Virus record (IMG/VR): IMGVR_UViG_3300026078_000072
Location: 1-29,643 of that record
Source of the DNA: a virus
Reading direction: 5' to 3' (one strand)
Length of the DNA: 29,643 nucleotides
The notes under the pieces are model-generated. The model was not told the DNA's origin. It saw only the letters and a list, made by a program, of their open reading frames with translations, and did not search any database. The position numbers and the translations under genes are program-made. This document shows positions 22,946 to 29,081 of the stretch, in pieces (positions within the stretch are counted from its first letter, which is position 1; every line of letters begins with the position of its first letter).

Positions 22946-23986
22946 ATGAGTTCAGAAGTTACTAAAAATCCAAATCCCAACGGCGTTAATATCGAAATTT
23001 CGGCTTCTGAGCTAAAGAAATACAAGATATTCCTTGCGGTTCCTATGTACGGTGGTATGTGTGCGGGTGTGTTCACCAAGTCTATAATGGACTTGGGAGC
23101 TATGTGTATGCACTACGGTCTACCATGTCAGGCTTACTTCTTGTTCAACGAATCATTGATTACACGAGCAAGAAATTATTGCGTTGATGAATTCATGCGT
23201 TCAGATGCAACGCATCTGATGTTCATCGATGCTGACATTGGTTTCAATCCTAATGATGTGCTGGCATTGCTGGGTCTGACGATCCAGCGTCCTGATGTTT
23301 ATCATCTGATGGGCGGGCCATATCCCAAGAAATGTATTTCATGGGAAAAGATTAAGCTTGCGGTTGATAAGGGATTTGCTGATGTAAACCCCAACGAACT
23401 GGAAAAGTTTGTGGGTGATTATGTTTTCAATCCCAAGGGTGGACAGACGGAAATTCCGATTGGTGCACCGGCAGAAGTGTTGGAACTAGGTACTGGGTTC
23501 ATGATGGTGCCGAAGGCAACGTTCCAGAAATTTGCCGACGCGTTTCCGGATTATCTTTATCGTCCGGATCATGTACGTACTGCTCATTTTGATGGCTCAC
23601 GTAAAATCACGCAATTCTTCCAGGCGGAAATTGATCGGTACGATCCAACTGTGAAGTATAAGGACCTGATTACGGAAATTCTGCAAGATGGTGATCTCGA
23701 TAATGTTAAGAAGCGTATTCGAGAAGTAGATGTTGAAATCAACAAATTAATTGAGCAGAAGTCACTGCGATACTTGTCCGAAGATTATTGGTTCTCGCAA
23801 AAAATTCAGGAACTCGGATTGCGCGCTTGGTTGTGTCCGTGGATGCAGTTGAGCCACATGGGTAGCATGATTTTCGGCGGCTCATTGGCGGATCTTGCTC
23901 GAATTGGTGCACCGGCTACTGCCGCTGCCGATGAATTACATAAACATCGACAGGCGCAAGAGGCAAGAGATAAAGGAAAGAAGTAA
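22946..23986 (+). CDS. Putative glycosyltransferase (GT-A-like)
   Basis: A 346-residue protein from ATG 22946 with AGGAG six bases upstream. FLAVPMYGGMCAGVF near 29-43, NESLITRARNYCVDEF near 68-83 and FIDADIGF at 93-100 are the blocks of a phage glycosyltransferase-like family; the D-x-D (95-97) would bind the metal and nucleotide sugar. Further on ELGTGFMMVPK and the late SEDYWFSQKIQELG fit acceptor-site blocks. The acceptor may be phage DNA, a virion protein or a host glycan. It is followed by a 76-base gap with the gene 45 promoter. Confidence 0.8.
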   Translation: MSSEVTKNPNPNGVNIEISASELKKYKIFLAVPMYGGMCAGVFTKSIMDLGAMCMHYGLPCQAYFLFNESLITRARNYCVDEFMRSDATHLMFIDADIGFNPNDVLALLGLTIQRPDVYHLMGGPYPKKCISWEKIKLAVDKGFADVNPNELEKFVGDYVFNPKGGQTEIPIGAPAEVLELGTGFMMVPKATFQKFADAFPDYLYRPDHVRTAHFDGSRKITQFFQAEIDRYDPTVKYKDLITEILQDGDLDNVKKRIREVDVEINKLIEQKSLRYLSEDYWFSQKIQELGLRAWLCPWMQLSHMGSMIFGGSLADLARIGAPATAAADELHKHRQAQEARDKGKK

Positions 23987-24005
23987 TCCCTTATCCTGAT
24001 TTTAC

Positions 24006-24034
24006 TTGACCTAAACTACTCTCCTTCATATATT
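24006..24034 (+). promoter_or_regulatory. Sigma-70-like promoter for gene 45 (TTGACC-17-TATATT)
   Basis: TTGACC at 24006-24011 and TATATT at 24029-24034 have the ideal 17-base spacing. The word TTGACCTAAACT resembles TTGACATAAACT at 27326. Transcription would begin near 24041, inside the loop or right arm of the hairpin at 24019-24054, so transcripts from here lack the left arm. Confidence 0.65.
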
Positions 24035-24054
24035 TAAGTCTGTATGAAGGAGAG
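24019..24054 (+). promoter_or_regulatory. 12-bp hairpin covering the gene 45 ribosome-binding site
   Basis: CTCTCCTTCATA (24019-24030) and TATGAAGGAGAG (24043-24054) are perfect inverted copies with a 12-base loop. The right arm contains the AAGGAG ribosome-binding site of gene 45 (ATG 24063). A transcript read through from upstream would fold and hide it; one started at the internal promoter would not. There is no U-tract after it, so it is not a typical terminator. Confidence 0.8.
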
Positions 24055-24062
24055 ATTTTGTT

Positions 24063-24728
24063 ATGTATACTATGAAATTAAGTAAGGAGACGATTAAGAT
24101 TCTGGAGAATTTTTCCAGCATCAATAAGAATCTCCTGATTCGTCCTGGATCAACTCTCAGCACAATTAAACCGACCACAGAAGCGGTGTATGCTCGCGTT
24201 GACATTCCGGAAGTTTTTGAAAGTAAGATCGGCATTTATGATATCAGCAATTTGCTGGGTGCTTTGCGTCTCTTCGATGATCCAGAATTGGAAGTAGACA
24301 CCAATTCGTTGGTAATTCGTGAAGGTAACAAGCATCTGAAATATCATTTCGCCAGTGAAACCGTTCTTATTGCTCCCCCTGAAAACCTTGTTCCTGATCT
24401 GGTTGCCGATGTATCATTCACGGTATCGGCCCAGGAAATATCTTTCTTGGAAAAGATGGGAAATGTCCTGAAACTACCGGAACGTTCGATTTCCGGTGAT
24501 GGAAGACTCTTGACGTTGAATGCCTTGGATTCTAAGAACAAGGATACCAACATTCAAACAGTTGAAGTTGGTAATACCACTGAATTTTTCAACTTGATCT
24601 TCAAGGAAGAAAATATCAACTTGATGCCGGGTGATTACGAAGTTGGCATCATTAAAAAGTTTCGGGTGGCTCGGTTCAAAGGACCGGTTGAGTATTTCGT
24701 AAAATACGAACAAAACTCAACTATTTGA
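24063..24728 (+). CDS. 45: Sliding clamp, T4 gp45
   Basis: A 221-residue protein close to T4 gp45 (228). It tethers the polymerase to DNA and also activates late transcription by gp55. The start MKLSKETIKILENFSSINK is the gp45 pattern, followed by two clamp-fold repeats. ATG 24063 is at good distance from AAGGAG; ATG 24072 is where similarity to T4 begins, so both are possible and the first is preferred. Expression is likely controlled by the hairpin and promoter just before it. Confidence 0.94.
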   Translation: MYTMKLSKETIKILENFSSINKNLLIRPGSTLSTIKPTTEAVYARVDIPEVFESKIGIYDISNLLGALRLFDDPELEVDTNSLVIREGNKHLKYHFASETVLIAPPENLVPDLVADVSFTVSAQEISFLEKMGNVLKLPERSISGDGRLLTLNALDSKNKDTNIQTVEVGNTTEFFNLIFKEENINLMPGDYEVGIIKKFRVARFKGPVEYFVKYEQNSTI

Positions 24729-24798
24729 AATAATTCGCGGCGTAGGACCTAAACACATAAGTGTGGGACTGGTCGCCCCACTGCCGCGATCAATTATT
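24729..24798 (+). ncRNA. Structured leader RNA with possible pseudoknot between genes 45 and 44
   Basis: AATAATT-CGCGGC (24729-24741) pairs with GCCGCG (24783-24788) and, past a 3-base bulge, AATTATT (24792-24798): 13 base pairs. Inside, AGTG-T-GGG (24760-24767) pairs with CCC-CACT (24776-24782), leaving loop ACTGGTCG. The loop's GGTC (24771-24774) can pair with GACC at 24746-24749 upstream, an H-type pseudoknot. An ACAC/GTGT hairpin competes. The ribosome-binding site of gene 44 (GGAG 24801) starts two bases after the long helix. No U-tract follows, so this is not a terminator. Confidence 0.65.
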
Positions 24799-24810
24799 AT
24801 GGAGTTGTGA

Positions 24811-25743
24811 ATGATTGACCACTTTGTATGGGCCGAAAAATATCGTCCCCATTGCGTTTCCGACTGCATCCTTCCTCCTTCCCTGAAATCCATTTTTCAG
24901 GGCTACGTTGATCAGAAGAATATCCCCAATCTAATCCTTTCAGGCGGCCCAGGAACCGGTAAAACAACCGTGGCCAAGGCTATGTGCGAGGAATTGGATT
25001 GCAGCTATATGGTCATTGACGGGACGCGGGACGGTGATATCGCCACCATCCGCACCAAAGTTGAGCCGTATGCATCTTCTATTTCATGGAAGGAAGGTCG
25101 CAAGTACGTTATTTTTGATGAGGCAGACTATCTGACTCATAAGACGCAGCCAGCCCTGCGTAACCTCATGGAAGAATTTGCGAGCAATTGTGGTTTCATC
25201 CTGACCTGTAACTATGTCTCGAAAATCATCGAACCGTTGCAGTCGCGTTGCCCACCGATTCATTTTGTCTTTAAGAAAGAAGACAAGGTGAAAATGGCCA
25301 TGCAATTCTATAAGTCAGTTGAAAAGATGTTGCAGACTGAAGGTGTCGAATATGACAGCAAAGTCTTGGCTGCATTGATTTCCAAGTATTTCCCGGATTT
25401 TCGCCGGGTCATCAACGAGCTTCAAAAATACGCATCCAGGGGAAAGATTGATGTTGGTATTTTGTCGGATTTTACGGCTTCCTTCAAGGAACTTTGCGGT
25501 TTCATGAAAGAAAAGAATTTTACATCAGTGCGTAAATGGGTCGCGGATCACATCGATTCCGAACCGGCACACATGTTTCGTCAGTTTTATGACGGTGCGT
25601 CGTATTATTTCACACCGAAATTCTTACCGGAATTGGTTTTGATCATCGCGGAATATAGCCACAAGGCGGTTATGTGTCTGGATCAGGAAATCAATATGAC
25701 GGCATTTTTCGTGGAAGTTATGTTAAGAGCAGAGTGGATATAA
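24811..25743 (+). CDS. 44: Clamp loader large subunit, T4 gp44
   Basis: A 310-residue AAA+ ATPase (T4 gp44 has 319) that with gp62 opens and places the gp45 clamp on DNA. WAEKYRPHCVSDCI is the clamp-loader start; Walker A is GGPGTGKT at 45-52, Walker B IFDEADYLT, and LQSRCPPI gives the SRC motif with the arginine finger. ATG 24811 has GGAG six bases upstream. In T4 this mRNA is repressed by RegA, whose gene is 1.5 kb downstream here. Confidence 0.97.
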   Translation: MIDHFVWAEKYRPHCVSDCILPPSLKSIFQGYVDQKNIPNLILSGGPGTGKTTVAKAMCEELDCSYMVIDGTRDGDIATIRTKVEPYASSISWKEGRKYVIFDEADYLTHKTQPALRNLMEEFASNCGFILTCNYVSKIIEPLQSRCPPIHFVFKKEDKVKMAMQFYKSVEKMLQTEGVEYDSKVLAALISKYFPDFRRVINELQKYASRGKIDVGILSDFTASFKELCGFMKEKNFTSVRKWVADHIDSEPAHMFRQFYDGASYYFTPKFLPELVLIIAEYSHKAVMCLDQEINMTAFFVEVMLRAEWI

Positions 25744-25922
25744 TGTGGGTGCCGGAAGAAAAGATTTACATTGTGATGATGAAACATGGTGCAAATCAAT
25801 TTGTTCACGGTGTTTATCGCTCACGCGCTGCCGCAAAACAAGCTTTGGAACTACGTCAAGTCCAGGGATCAAATCCACCATATTGGTATTGGGTAGAGGA
25901 ACATATAATCAATGACCGTTGA
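25743..25922 (+). CDS. Small hypothetical protein between genes 44 and 62
   Basis: A 59-residue protein from ATG 25743, which overlaps the stop of gene 44 (TAATG). It begins MWVPEEKIYIVMMKHG and contains SRAAAKQALELRQVQG. It looks like a small beta-beta-alpha domain. It overlaps gene 62 by 11 bases, so it is an insertion of one small coupled gene into the usual 44-62 pair. Function unknown. Confidence 0.65.
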   Translation: MWVPEEKIYIVMMKHGANQFVHGVYRSRAAAKQALELRQVQGSNPPYWYWVEEHIINDR

Positions 25923-26304
25923 CGGTTTCCTTTTCCTGGAAGACATTTCCAAAAAGAAAGAAAACGTCCTCGAATTGAACCCGGAATTGGAAGAAGAATA
26001 TTCAGCCATTTTCGTCAATCGGGGACTGTCTCAATTCATGGATACGATTTTTCCTGCTAACGAGATGAATATTCGTCCATATTTAGATAACAAATTACAA
26101 TTCGACTATTTGTTTCACACGGTGCGTAAGTTGTCACGCTATGGTAAATGGGTCAAAAAAACACCTGAAAATGATTTTGATAGCCCGATTATCGCTCGAT
26201 ATTTCAATTGTTCGCTGGTCAAGGCCCGCGAATACGCGAAAATTCTAAATAATAAGCAAATAGATGAAATAAAAGAGAGGATGAAAACCGGGGGAACTGG
26301 TTAA
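25912..26304 (+). CDS. 62: Clamp loader small subunit, T4 gp62
   Basis: A 130-residue protein; T4 gp62 has 187, so this one lacks part of the chain but keeps the pattern: GFLFLEDISKKKENVLE, FVNRGLSQFMDTIFPANEMN, LQFDYLFHTVRK, and the helical C-terminus IARYFNCSLVKAREYAKIL. It is the non-ATPase partner in the gp44/gp62 loader. ATG 25912 lies within the end of the small preceding gene. The position between 44 and regA is as in T4. Confidence 0.9.
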   Translation: MTVDGFLFLEDISKKKENVLELNPELEEEYSAIFVNRGLSQFMDTIFPANEMNIRPYLDNKLQFDYLFHTVRKLSRYGKWVKKTPENDFDSPIIARYFNCSLVKAREYAKILNNKQIDEIKERMKTGGTG

Positions 26305-26314
26305 AAATAAGAAA

Positions 26315-26737
26315 ATGAGTGAAACATTTAATGATTTCGGAATCGAGGTGGAATTACCGTCAAAGGAAGATTTTCTCAAGGTTAAAGAAACTTTGACTCG
26401 TATCGGAATTGCATCAAAAAGAGAAAAAGCTTTATACCAATCAGCCCATATTCTCCATAAACGAGGTAAATATGCTATAGTACATTTTAAGGAATTGTTT
26501 GAATTGGACGGCAAGAAATCTGATCTCAATGAAGAAGACATCAAACGTCGCAATGCGATTACTAAGTTGTTGGAAGAATGGGGACTGATTAAGGTTGTTG
26601 AACGTGAAAAAATGATGGCGTTACAAACGTCCTTAAAACATACGAAAATCCTTCAATTTAGTGAAAAGAAGGATTGGAAACTTTTGGAAAAATATAAAGT
26701 AGGTAAAAAGAAGGAGACTAACTATGGCAATCATTAA
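26315..26737 (+). CDS. regA: RegA translational repressor
   Basis: A 140-residue RNA-binding protein that blocks ribosome binding on many early phage mRNAs, including its own and gene 44 in T4. The sequence closely follows T4 RegA: EDFLKVKETLTRIGIA, LYQSAHILHKRGKYAIVHFK, and LLEEWGLIKVVE. It is 18 residues longer than T4 RegA (122) because of a basic C-terminal tail (KVGKKKETNYGNH). The ATG 26315 is preceded by AAATAAGAAA, without a clear ribosome-binding site; the same 13 bases precede and include the ATG at 9152, which may be an operator. Confidence 0.96.
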   Translation: MSETFNDFGIEVELPSKEDFLKVKETLTRIGIASKREKALYQSAHILHKRGKYAIVHFKELFELDGKKSDLNEEDIKRRNAITKLLEEWGLIKVVEREKMMALQTSLKHTKILQFSEKKDWKLLEKYKVGKKKETNYGNH

Positions 26738-26915
26738 TAGAGCAGAGATAGCAAAACGTAAGGAAGAACTTAAGAAACTTCGCGACGCGGCAGTAGCTAA
26801 GGTCGAAGAAGGTGTCAATTTTGGCGTCGGCACATTCAAGAAGGCAGGTGACGTTGTTGTTGACGTTGCCGAAAATCTTGAAGAAAAGGCCAAGGAAGTC
26901 TTCGGAAAGAAGTAA
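26724..26915 (+). CDS. Small amphipathic helical protein
   Basis: A 63-residue Lys/Glu/Ala-rich protein from ATG 26724, with GAAGGAG eight bases upstream, overlapping the end of regA by 14 bases. Two amphipathic helices are likely (AEIAKRKEELKKLRDAAVAK and VVDVAENLEEKAKEVFGKK) around a GVNFGVG turn. It could bind membranes or nucleic acid; no family is recognised. Confidence 0.6.
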   Translation: MAIINRAEIAKRKEELKKLRDAAVAKVEEGVNFGVGTFKKAGDVVVDVAENLEEKAKEVFGKK

Positions 26916-26924
26916 TTTTTTGGT

Positions 26925-27122
26925 ATGAATCACGGTTACTACGCCAAAGTTCAAATCCAAGATCAAACTGGTGTGTGGCGTGATAGATATATTACACGCA
27001 ACGATCCTCAATACGTGTTCCAGGCGATGAAAAGTACTCAATCGTCGTACCCTTCATCCAGGGTACGCGCTATTGGGTTCAATGGGCAGGTAATTGACGT
27101 TTTTACCGGTCCTGTAAGATGA
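26925..27122 (+). CDS. Small hypothetical protein, 65 residues
   Basis: A 65-residue protein from ATG 26925. It looks like a compact beta-alpha-beta domain: YYAKVQIQDQTGVWRDRYI, a helix (DPQYVFQAMKS), then RVRAIGFNGQVIDVF. There is no strong ribosome-binding site; it starts nine bases after the previous stop. The stop overlaps the next ATG. Function unknown. Confidence 0.65.
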   Translation: MNHGYYAKVQIQDQTGVWRDRYITRNDPQYVFQAMKSTQSSYPSSRVRAIGFNGQVIDVFTGPVR

Positions 27123-27334
27123 TGTACTCAGAAAAACAATCTATTTTAATGGAAACTTTGAATAAAGCTTATCGTGAGCTAACCTGCAAACATTTCATAA
27201 GATTCTTGGATGAAGCTTGGGATGTTCGCAAAAATTGTATGAATGAAAAACTTAGTAGTGAATTAAAAGATACACTCAAACATATAAATGATGCATTTGA
27301 TCTAACTATAAAACATATTGAGGGGTTGACATAA
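27119..27334 (+). CDS. Small helical hypothetical protein, 71 residues
   Basis: The frame begins at ATG 27119 (or the ATG at 27122), overlapping the upstream stop. The product is nearly all helix (SILMETLNKAYREL, FIRFLDEAWDVRKNC, LKDTLKHINDAFDLTIKHIE). Its stop lies inside the -35 box of the next promoter, so the two share sequence. No family recognised. Confidence 0.6.
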   Translation: MMYSEKQSILMETLNKAYRELTCKHFIRFLDEAWDVRKNCMNEKLSSELKDTLKHINDAFDLTIKHIEGLT

Positions 27335-27353
27335 ACTCCTGAATCCTTAGTAT
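27326..27353 (+). promoter_or_regulatory. Sigma-70-like promoter before the small HTH-like gene
   Basis: TTGACA (27326-27331) and TAGTAT (27348-27353) with a 16-base spacer. It shares TTGACATAAA and TAGTATG with the uvsY promoter at 9939-9967. A 14-base palindrome follows near the expected transcription start. Confidence 0.65.
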
Positions 27354-27363
27354 GTAGTTTATT

Positions 27364-27377
27364 GGATCAATTGATCC
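27364..27377. promoter_or_regulatory. Perfect 14-bp palindrome GGATCAATTGATCC, candidate operator
   Basis: The palindrome lies 10 bases after the -10 box and 28 bases before the GTG of the downstream DNA-binding-like gene. A repressor bound here would block transcription start, so it is a candidate self-regulation site. It could equally form a short RNA stem. Confidence 0.5.
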
Positions 27378-27405
27378 TTATTTCAACCAAAATGGAGAAT
27401 GTGAA

Positions 27406-27618
27406 GTGAAGAATACTAGTAAGACAAGTAAGATTGATCGTTTGGCGAGCGCACTGGGTCAAGGCGAGGAACTGTCTGTTGCCCAGATTCGTGCCCGTTT
27501 CGGATTGGCCAACCCGACTTCGACTATTGCGAAGCTTCGTGTAGAGGTCTCCCCGAACCGTATTGATCTGGTGGAAACCCGTACCGGCGTTCGCAAGTAT
27601 AGCTACGTCGCTGTATAA
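27406..27618 (+). CDS. Small winged-helix/HTH-like protein
   Basis: A 70-residue protein from GTG 27406. ATGGAGAA lies upstream as ribosome-binding site. DRLASALGQGEELSVAQIRARF followed by TSTIAKLRVEV looks like a helix-turn-helix, with a C-terminal beta wing (RIDLVETRTGVRKYSYV). GC content is higher than in the preceding small genes, with codons such as CGT, CTG and GGC favoured. It has its own promoter, a palindrome and a strong terminator, so it is a single-gene unit, probably strongly expressed. It may be a DNA-binding regulator. Confidence 0.7.
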   Translation: MKNTSKTSKIDRLASALGQGEELSVAQIRARFGLANPTSTIAKLRVEVSPNRIDLVETRTGVRKYSYVAV

Positions 27619-27643
27619 TCAATCAAAAATCAAGATAAAGAAA

Positions 27644-27675
27644 AACCCCGGTTTGTGCCGGGGTTAATCTTTTTT
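27644..27675. terminator. Strong intrinsic terminator, probably bidirectional
   Basis: AACCCCGG (27644-27651), loop TTTGTG, CCGGGGTT (27658-27665), then AATCTTTTTT. On the other strand the hairpin is followed by TTTTT from the A-run at 27641-27645. It ends the long rightward block and stands between convergent genes. Confidence 0.9.
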
Positions 27676-27680
27676 AAAGA

Positions 27681-27734
27681 ACGGTGGGAAGTGGTTCTAA
27701 CTTAGGAAAGAACCTTACCCGAATGTTCCCACCG
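27681..27734. other. Long inverted repeat with inner hairpin in the convergent gap
   Basis: ACGGTGGGAA (27681-27690) pairs with TTCCCACCGT (27725-27734). Inside, GGTTCT (27693-27698) pairs with AGAACC (27709-27714). The remaining gap to 27791 shows no gene. On the leftward strand the outer stem is followed by TTCTTT, so it could serve as terminator of the leftward genes; the two-stem design is unusual for that. It is too short and lacks arms for a tRNA. Confidence 0.6.
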
Positions 27735-27791
27735 TCTTTCCACTACGTTTGCGTCCGACACGAAGAATTTCCACCTTCCTCGTATGGCGAC

Positions 27792-28037
27792 TTAGCCCGC
27801 AGCGGAAAGAGAATGTGATGTTGCGAAGTGACGCGTCCAGGCGTCTACTTCTTCGTTGGACAGCGGAGGTAGTACCTGAGATGTTCGACGTGTGAGCTTG
27901 TCACGTTCATGGCGTGCCCAGTAGTAGGCATCATCCAGGCTTCGAAATGGTTTAATGTGAAAATTTCCATAAAGTTTCACAAACCATTTTGATTGTCGTT
28001 TGACAATCTCAAAGGGTCCACAGTTAATGGTCTTCAC
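27792..28037 (-). CDS. Small hypothetical protein, last gene of the right leftward cluster
   Basis: An 81-residue protein from GTG 28037 with AGGAT about eight bases upstream. FEIVKRQSKWFVKLYGNFHI is a pair of beta strands and SLDDAYYWARHERDKLTRR a helix, a small AP2/Arc-like arrangement seen in many short phage proteins. The C-terminus is probably flexible. Function unknown. Transcription would end in the inverted repeats at 27644-27734. Confidence 0.65.
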   Translation of the reverse strand: MKTINCGPFEIVKRQSKWFVKLYGNFHIKPFRSLDDAYYWARHERDKLTRRTSQVLPPLSNEEVDAWTRHFATSHSLSAAG

Positions 28038-28092
28038 TTTTAGAGATCCTTTTGTCTGTTCATGAGAAGTTTACTCGGTCCTCCCCAAGTCA

Positions 28093-28284
28093 TCATTTTC
28101 CGCCAAGGAACTTTCTAAGTCTTTTTAGTTGCGAAGAAATCGCATTGCGTTGATCCATATCATCCGGTTCACCTTCAGACATATTATCGATATGAATTTC
28201 GATGCACCGAATGAGTGAATCCTTGGCCCACTTAGTTAAGTCACGTCCTTTGCCCCGTGGGGCATCGTTTGTATCGACGCACAT
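28093..28284 (-). CDS. Small hypothetical protein, 63 residues
   Basis: The ATG at 28284 has CGAGGT about ten bases upstream. The product begins MCVDTNDAPRGKGRD, followed by charged helices (LTKWAKDSLIRCIEIHID and AISSQLKRLRKFLGGK). It may be a small protein that binds a host target; no family is recognised. Gaps of about 55 bases on each side hold no other feature. Confidence 0.6.
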   Translation of the reverse strand: MCVDTNDAPRGKGRDLTKWAKDSLIRCIEIHIDNMSEGEPDDMDQRNAISSQLKRLRKFLGGK

Positions 28285-28339
28285 AACTTACCTCGTTAAC
28301 ACGTTACTCTTTTTACTCGCGGTTCACCTCATCATTGGT

Positions 28340-28987
28340 TTATTCTTCGTAGTGCACCGTTACATTTACATTATTTCGAGGGAACTTCAATATGTTTTCT
28401 ACATTAAATGCATCTTTTTTTTCGATGTTTCCCTCGAATATGTATCGGGTCAGTTGTCGGTAGTATTCACCCATGATGGAATAATTCAAAACCGTGATAG
28501 TGGGATCACATGCCCACATAACCAGGGGGTCCTCCACGGGAATCACGGCATGTCGCAGGATTGCTGTTCGGGGAATTATATCATGATAAGTGATATTTCC
28601 GAGGCATTCGAGGCTCGTTTCCCATGTGTGCTGAAATTCACGAATGAGTCGTTCCCTGAACCATTTGGTTCGGTGCACCATATCCAATCCATGAATTTCA
28701 GGAAATGCTGGGCTTTTGCGGGTGGCTTGCTCAAGGAAATCTTCGTCTGGTCCGAATAAATTGGGATCAAGAGCGTCGCCATCTATTTCCAGGATCAGGA
28801 CACGTTCGTTATTTTTTTTGATAGAACATTTCCCGTAATGTAAGGCATAGGCGTTTGTTAGATATACCACCTTTGGATGGCTGTTGACTGTATGCTGCCA
28901 GTTGCCTTTTCTGCGACCACGCGGGGTAATCCCACTCTCAAGGATTTGTTCCAAACGAGACGCGGTTGTTCCGTGATATAGCAACAT
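28340..28987 (-). CDS. ADP-ribosyltransferase-like protein
   Basis: A 215-residue protein that begins MLLYHGTTASRLEQILESGI, followed by PRGRRKGNW and KVVYLTNAYALHYG, then VLILEIDGDALDPN. This order (YHGT, -ILESGI-PRG, VYLT, a later acidic strand) is the ADP-ribosyltransferase fold of the RNA 2'-phosphotransferase/DarT-like side, with H5, Y42 and a Glu or Asp as candidate NAD-contact residues. I recall close relatives in other phages, unassigned. T4 uses Alt, ModA and ModB to modify host RNA polymerase, so a host-takeover role is possible. The gene starts 16 bases after a terminator hairpin. Confidence 0.65.
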   Translation of the reverse strand: MLLYHGTTASRLEQILESGITPRGRRKGNWQHTVNSHPKVVYLTNAYALHYGKCSIKKNNERVLILEIDGDALDPNLFGPDEDFLEQATRKSPAFPEIHGLDMVHRTKWFRERLIREFQHTWETSLECLGNITYHDIIPRTAILRHAVIPVEDPLVMWACDPTITVLNYSIMGEYYRQLTRYIFEGNIEKKDAFNVENILKFPRNNVNVTVHYEE

Positions 28988-29002
28988 GGTTCATCCCCCA
29001 TG

Positions 29003-29040
29003 TAAAAATAACCCGGTGTCCCTTTCCGGGTTATTTTTTA
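29003..29040. terminator. Intrinsic terminator of the 29082-29525 gene
   Basis: TAAAAATAACCCGG (29003-29016) and CCGGGTTATTTTTTA (29026-29040) form a stem of 13 or more pairs around a 9-base loop. On the leftward strand the GC core is followed by TTATTTTTA. It lies between the gene at 29082 and the ADP-ribosyltransferase-like gene, so the latter needs read-through or its own promoter. The opposite strand also has a T-run. Confidence 0.85.
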
Positions 29041-29081
29041 TCGCCCTTTAGACCACTTGTCTCTACATCTTTTGATATAGA

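Noticed and set aside
27681-27734. A tRNA-like cloverleaf suggested by a 10-bp acceptor-like stem
   Set aside because: Only 54 bases long, one inner hairpin with a 10-base loop, no D-arm or T-arm on either strand.
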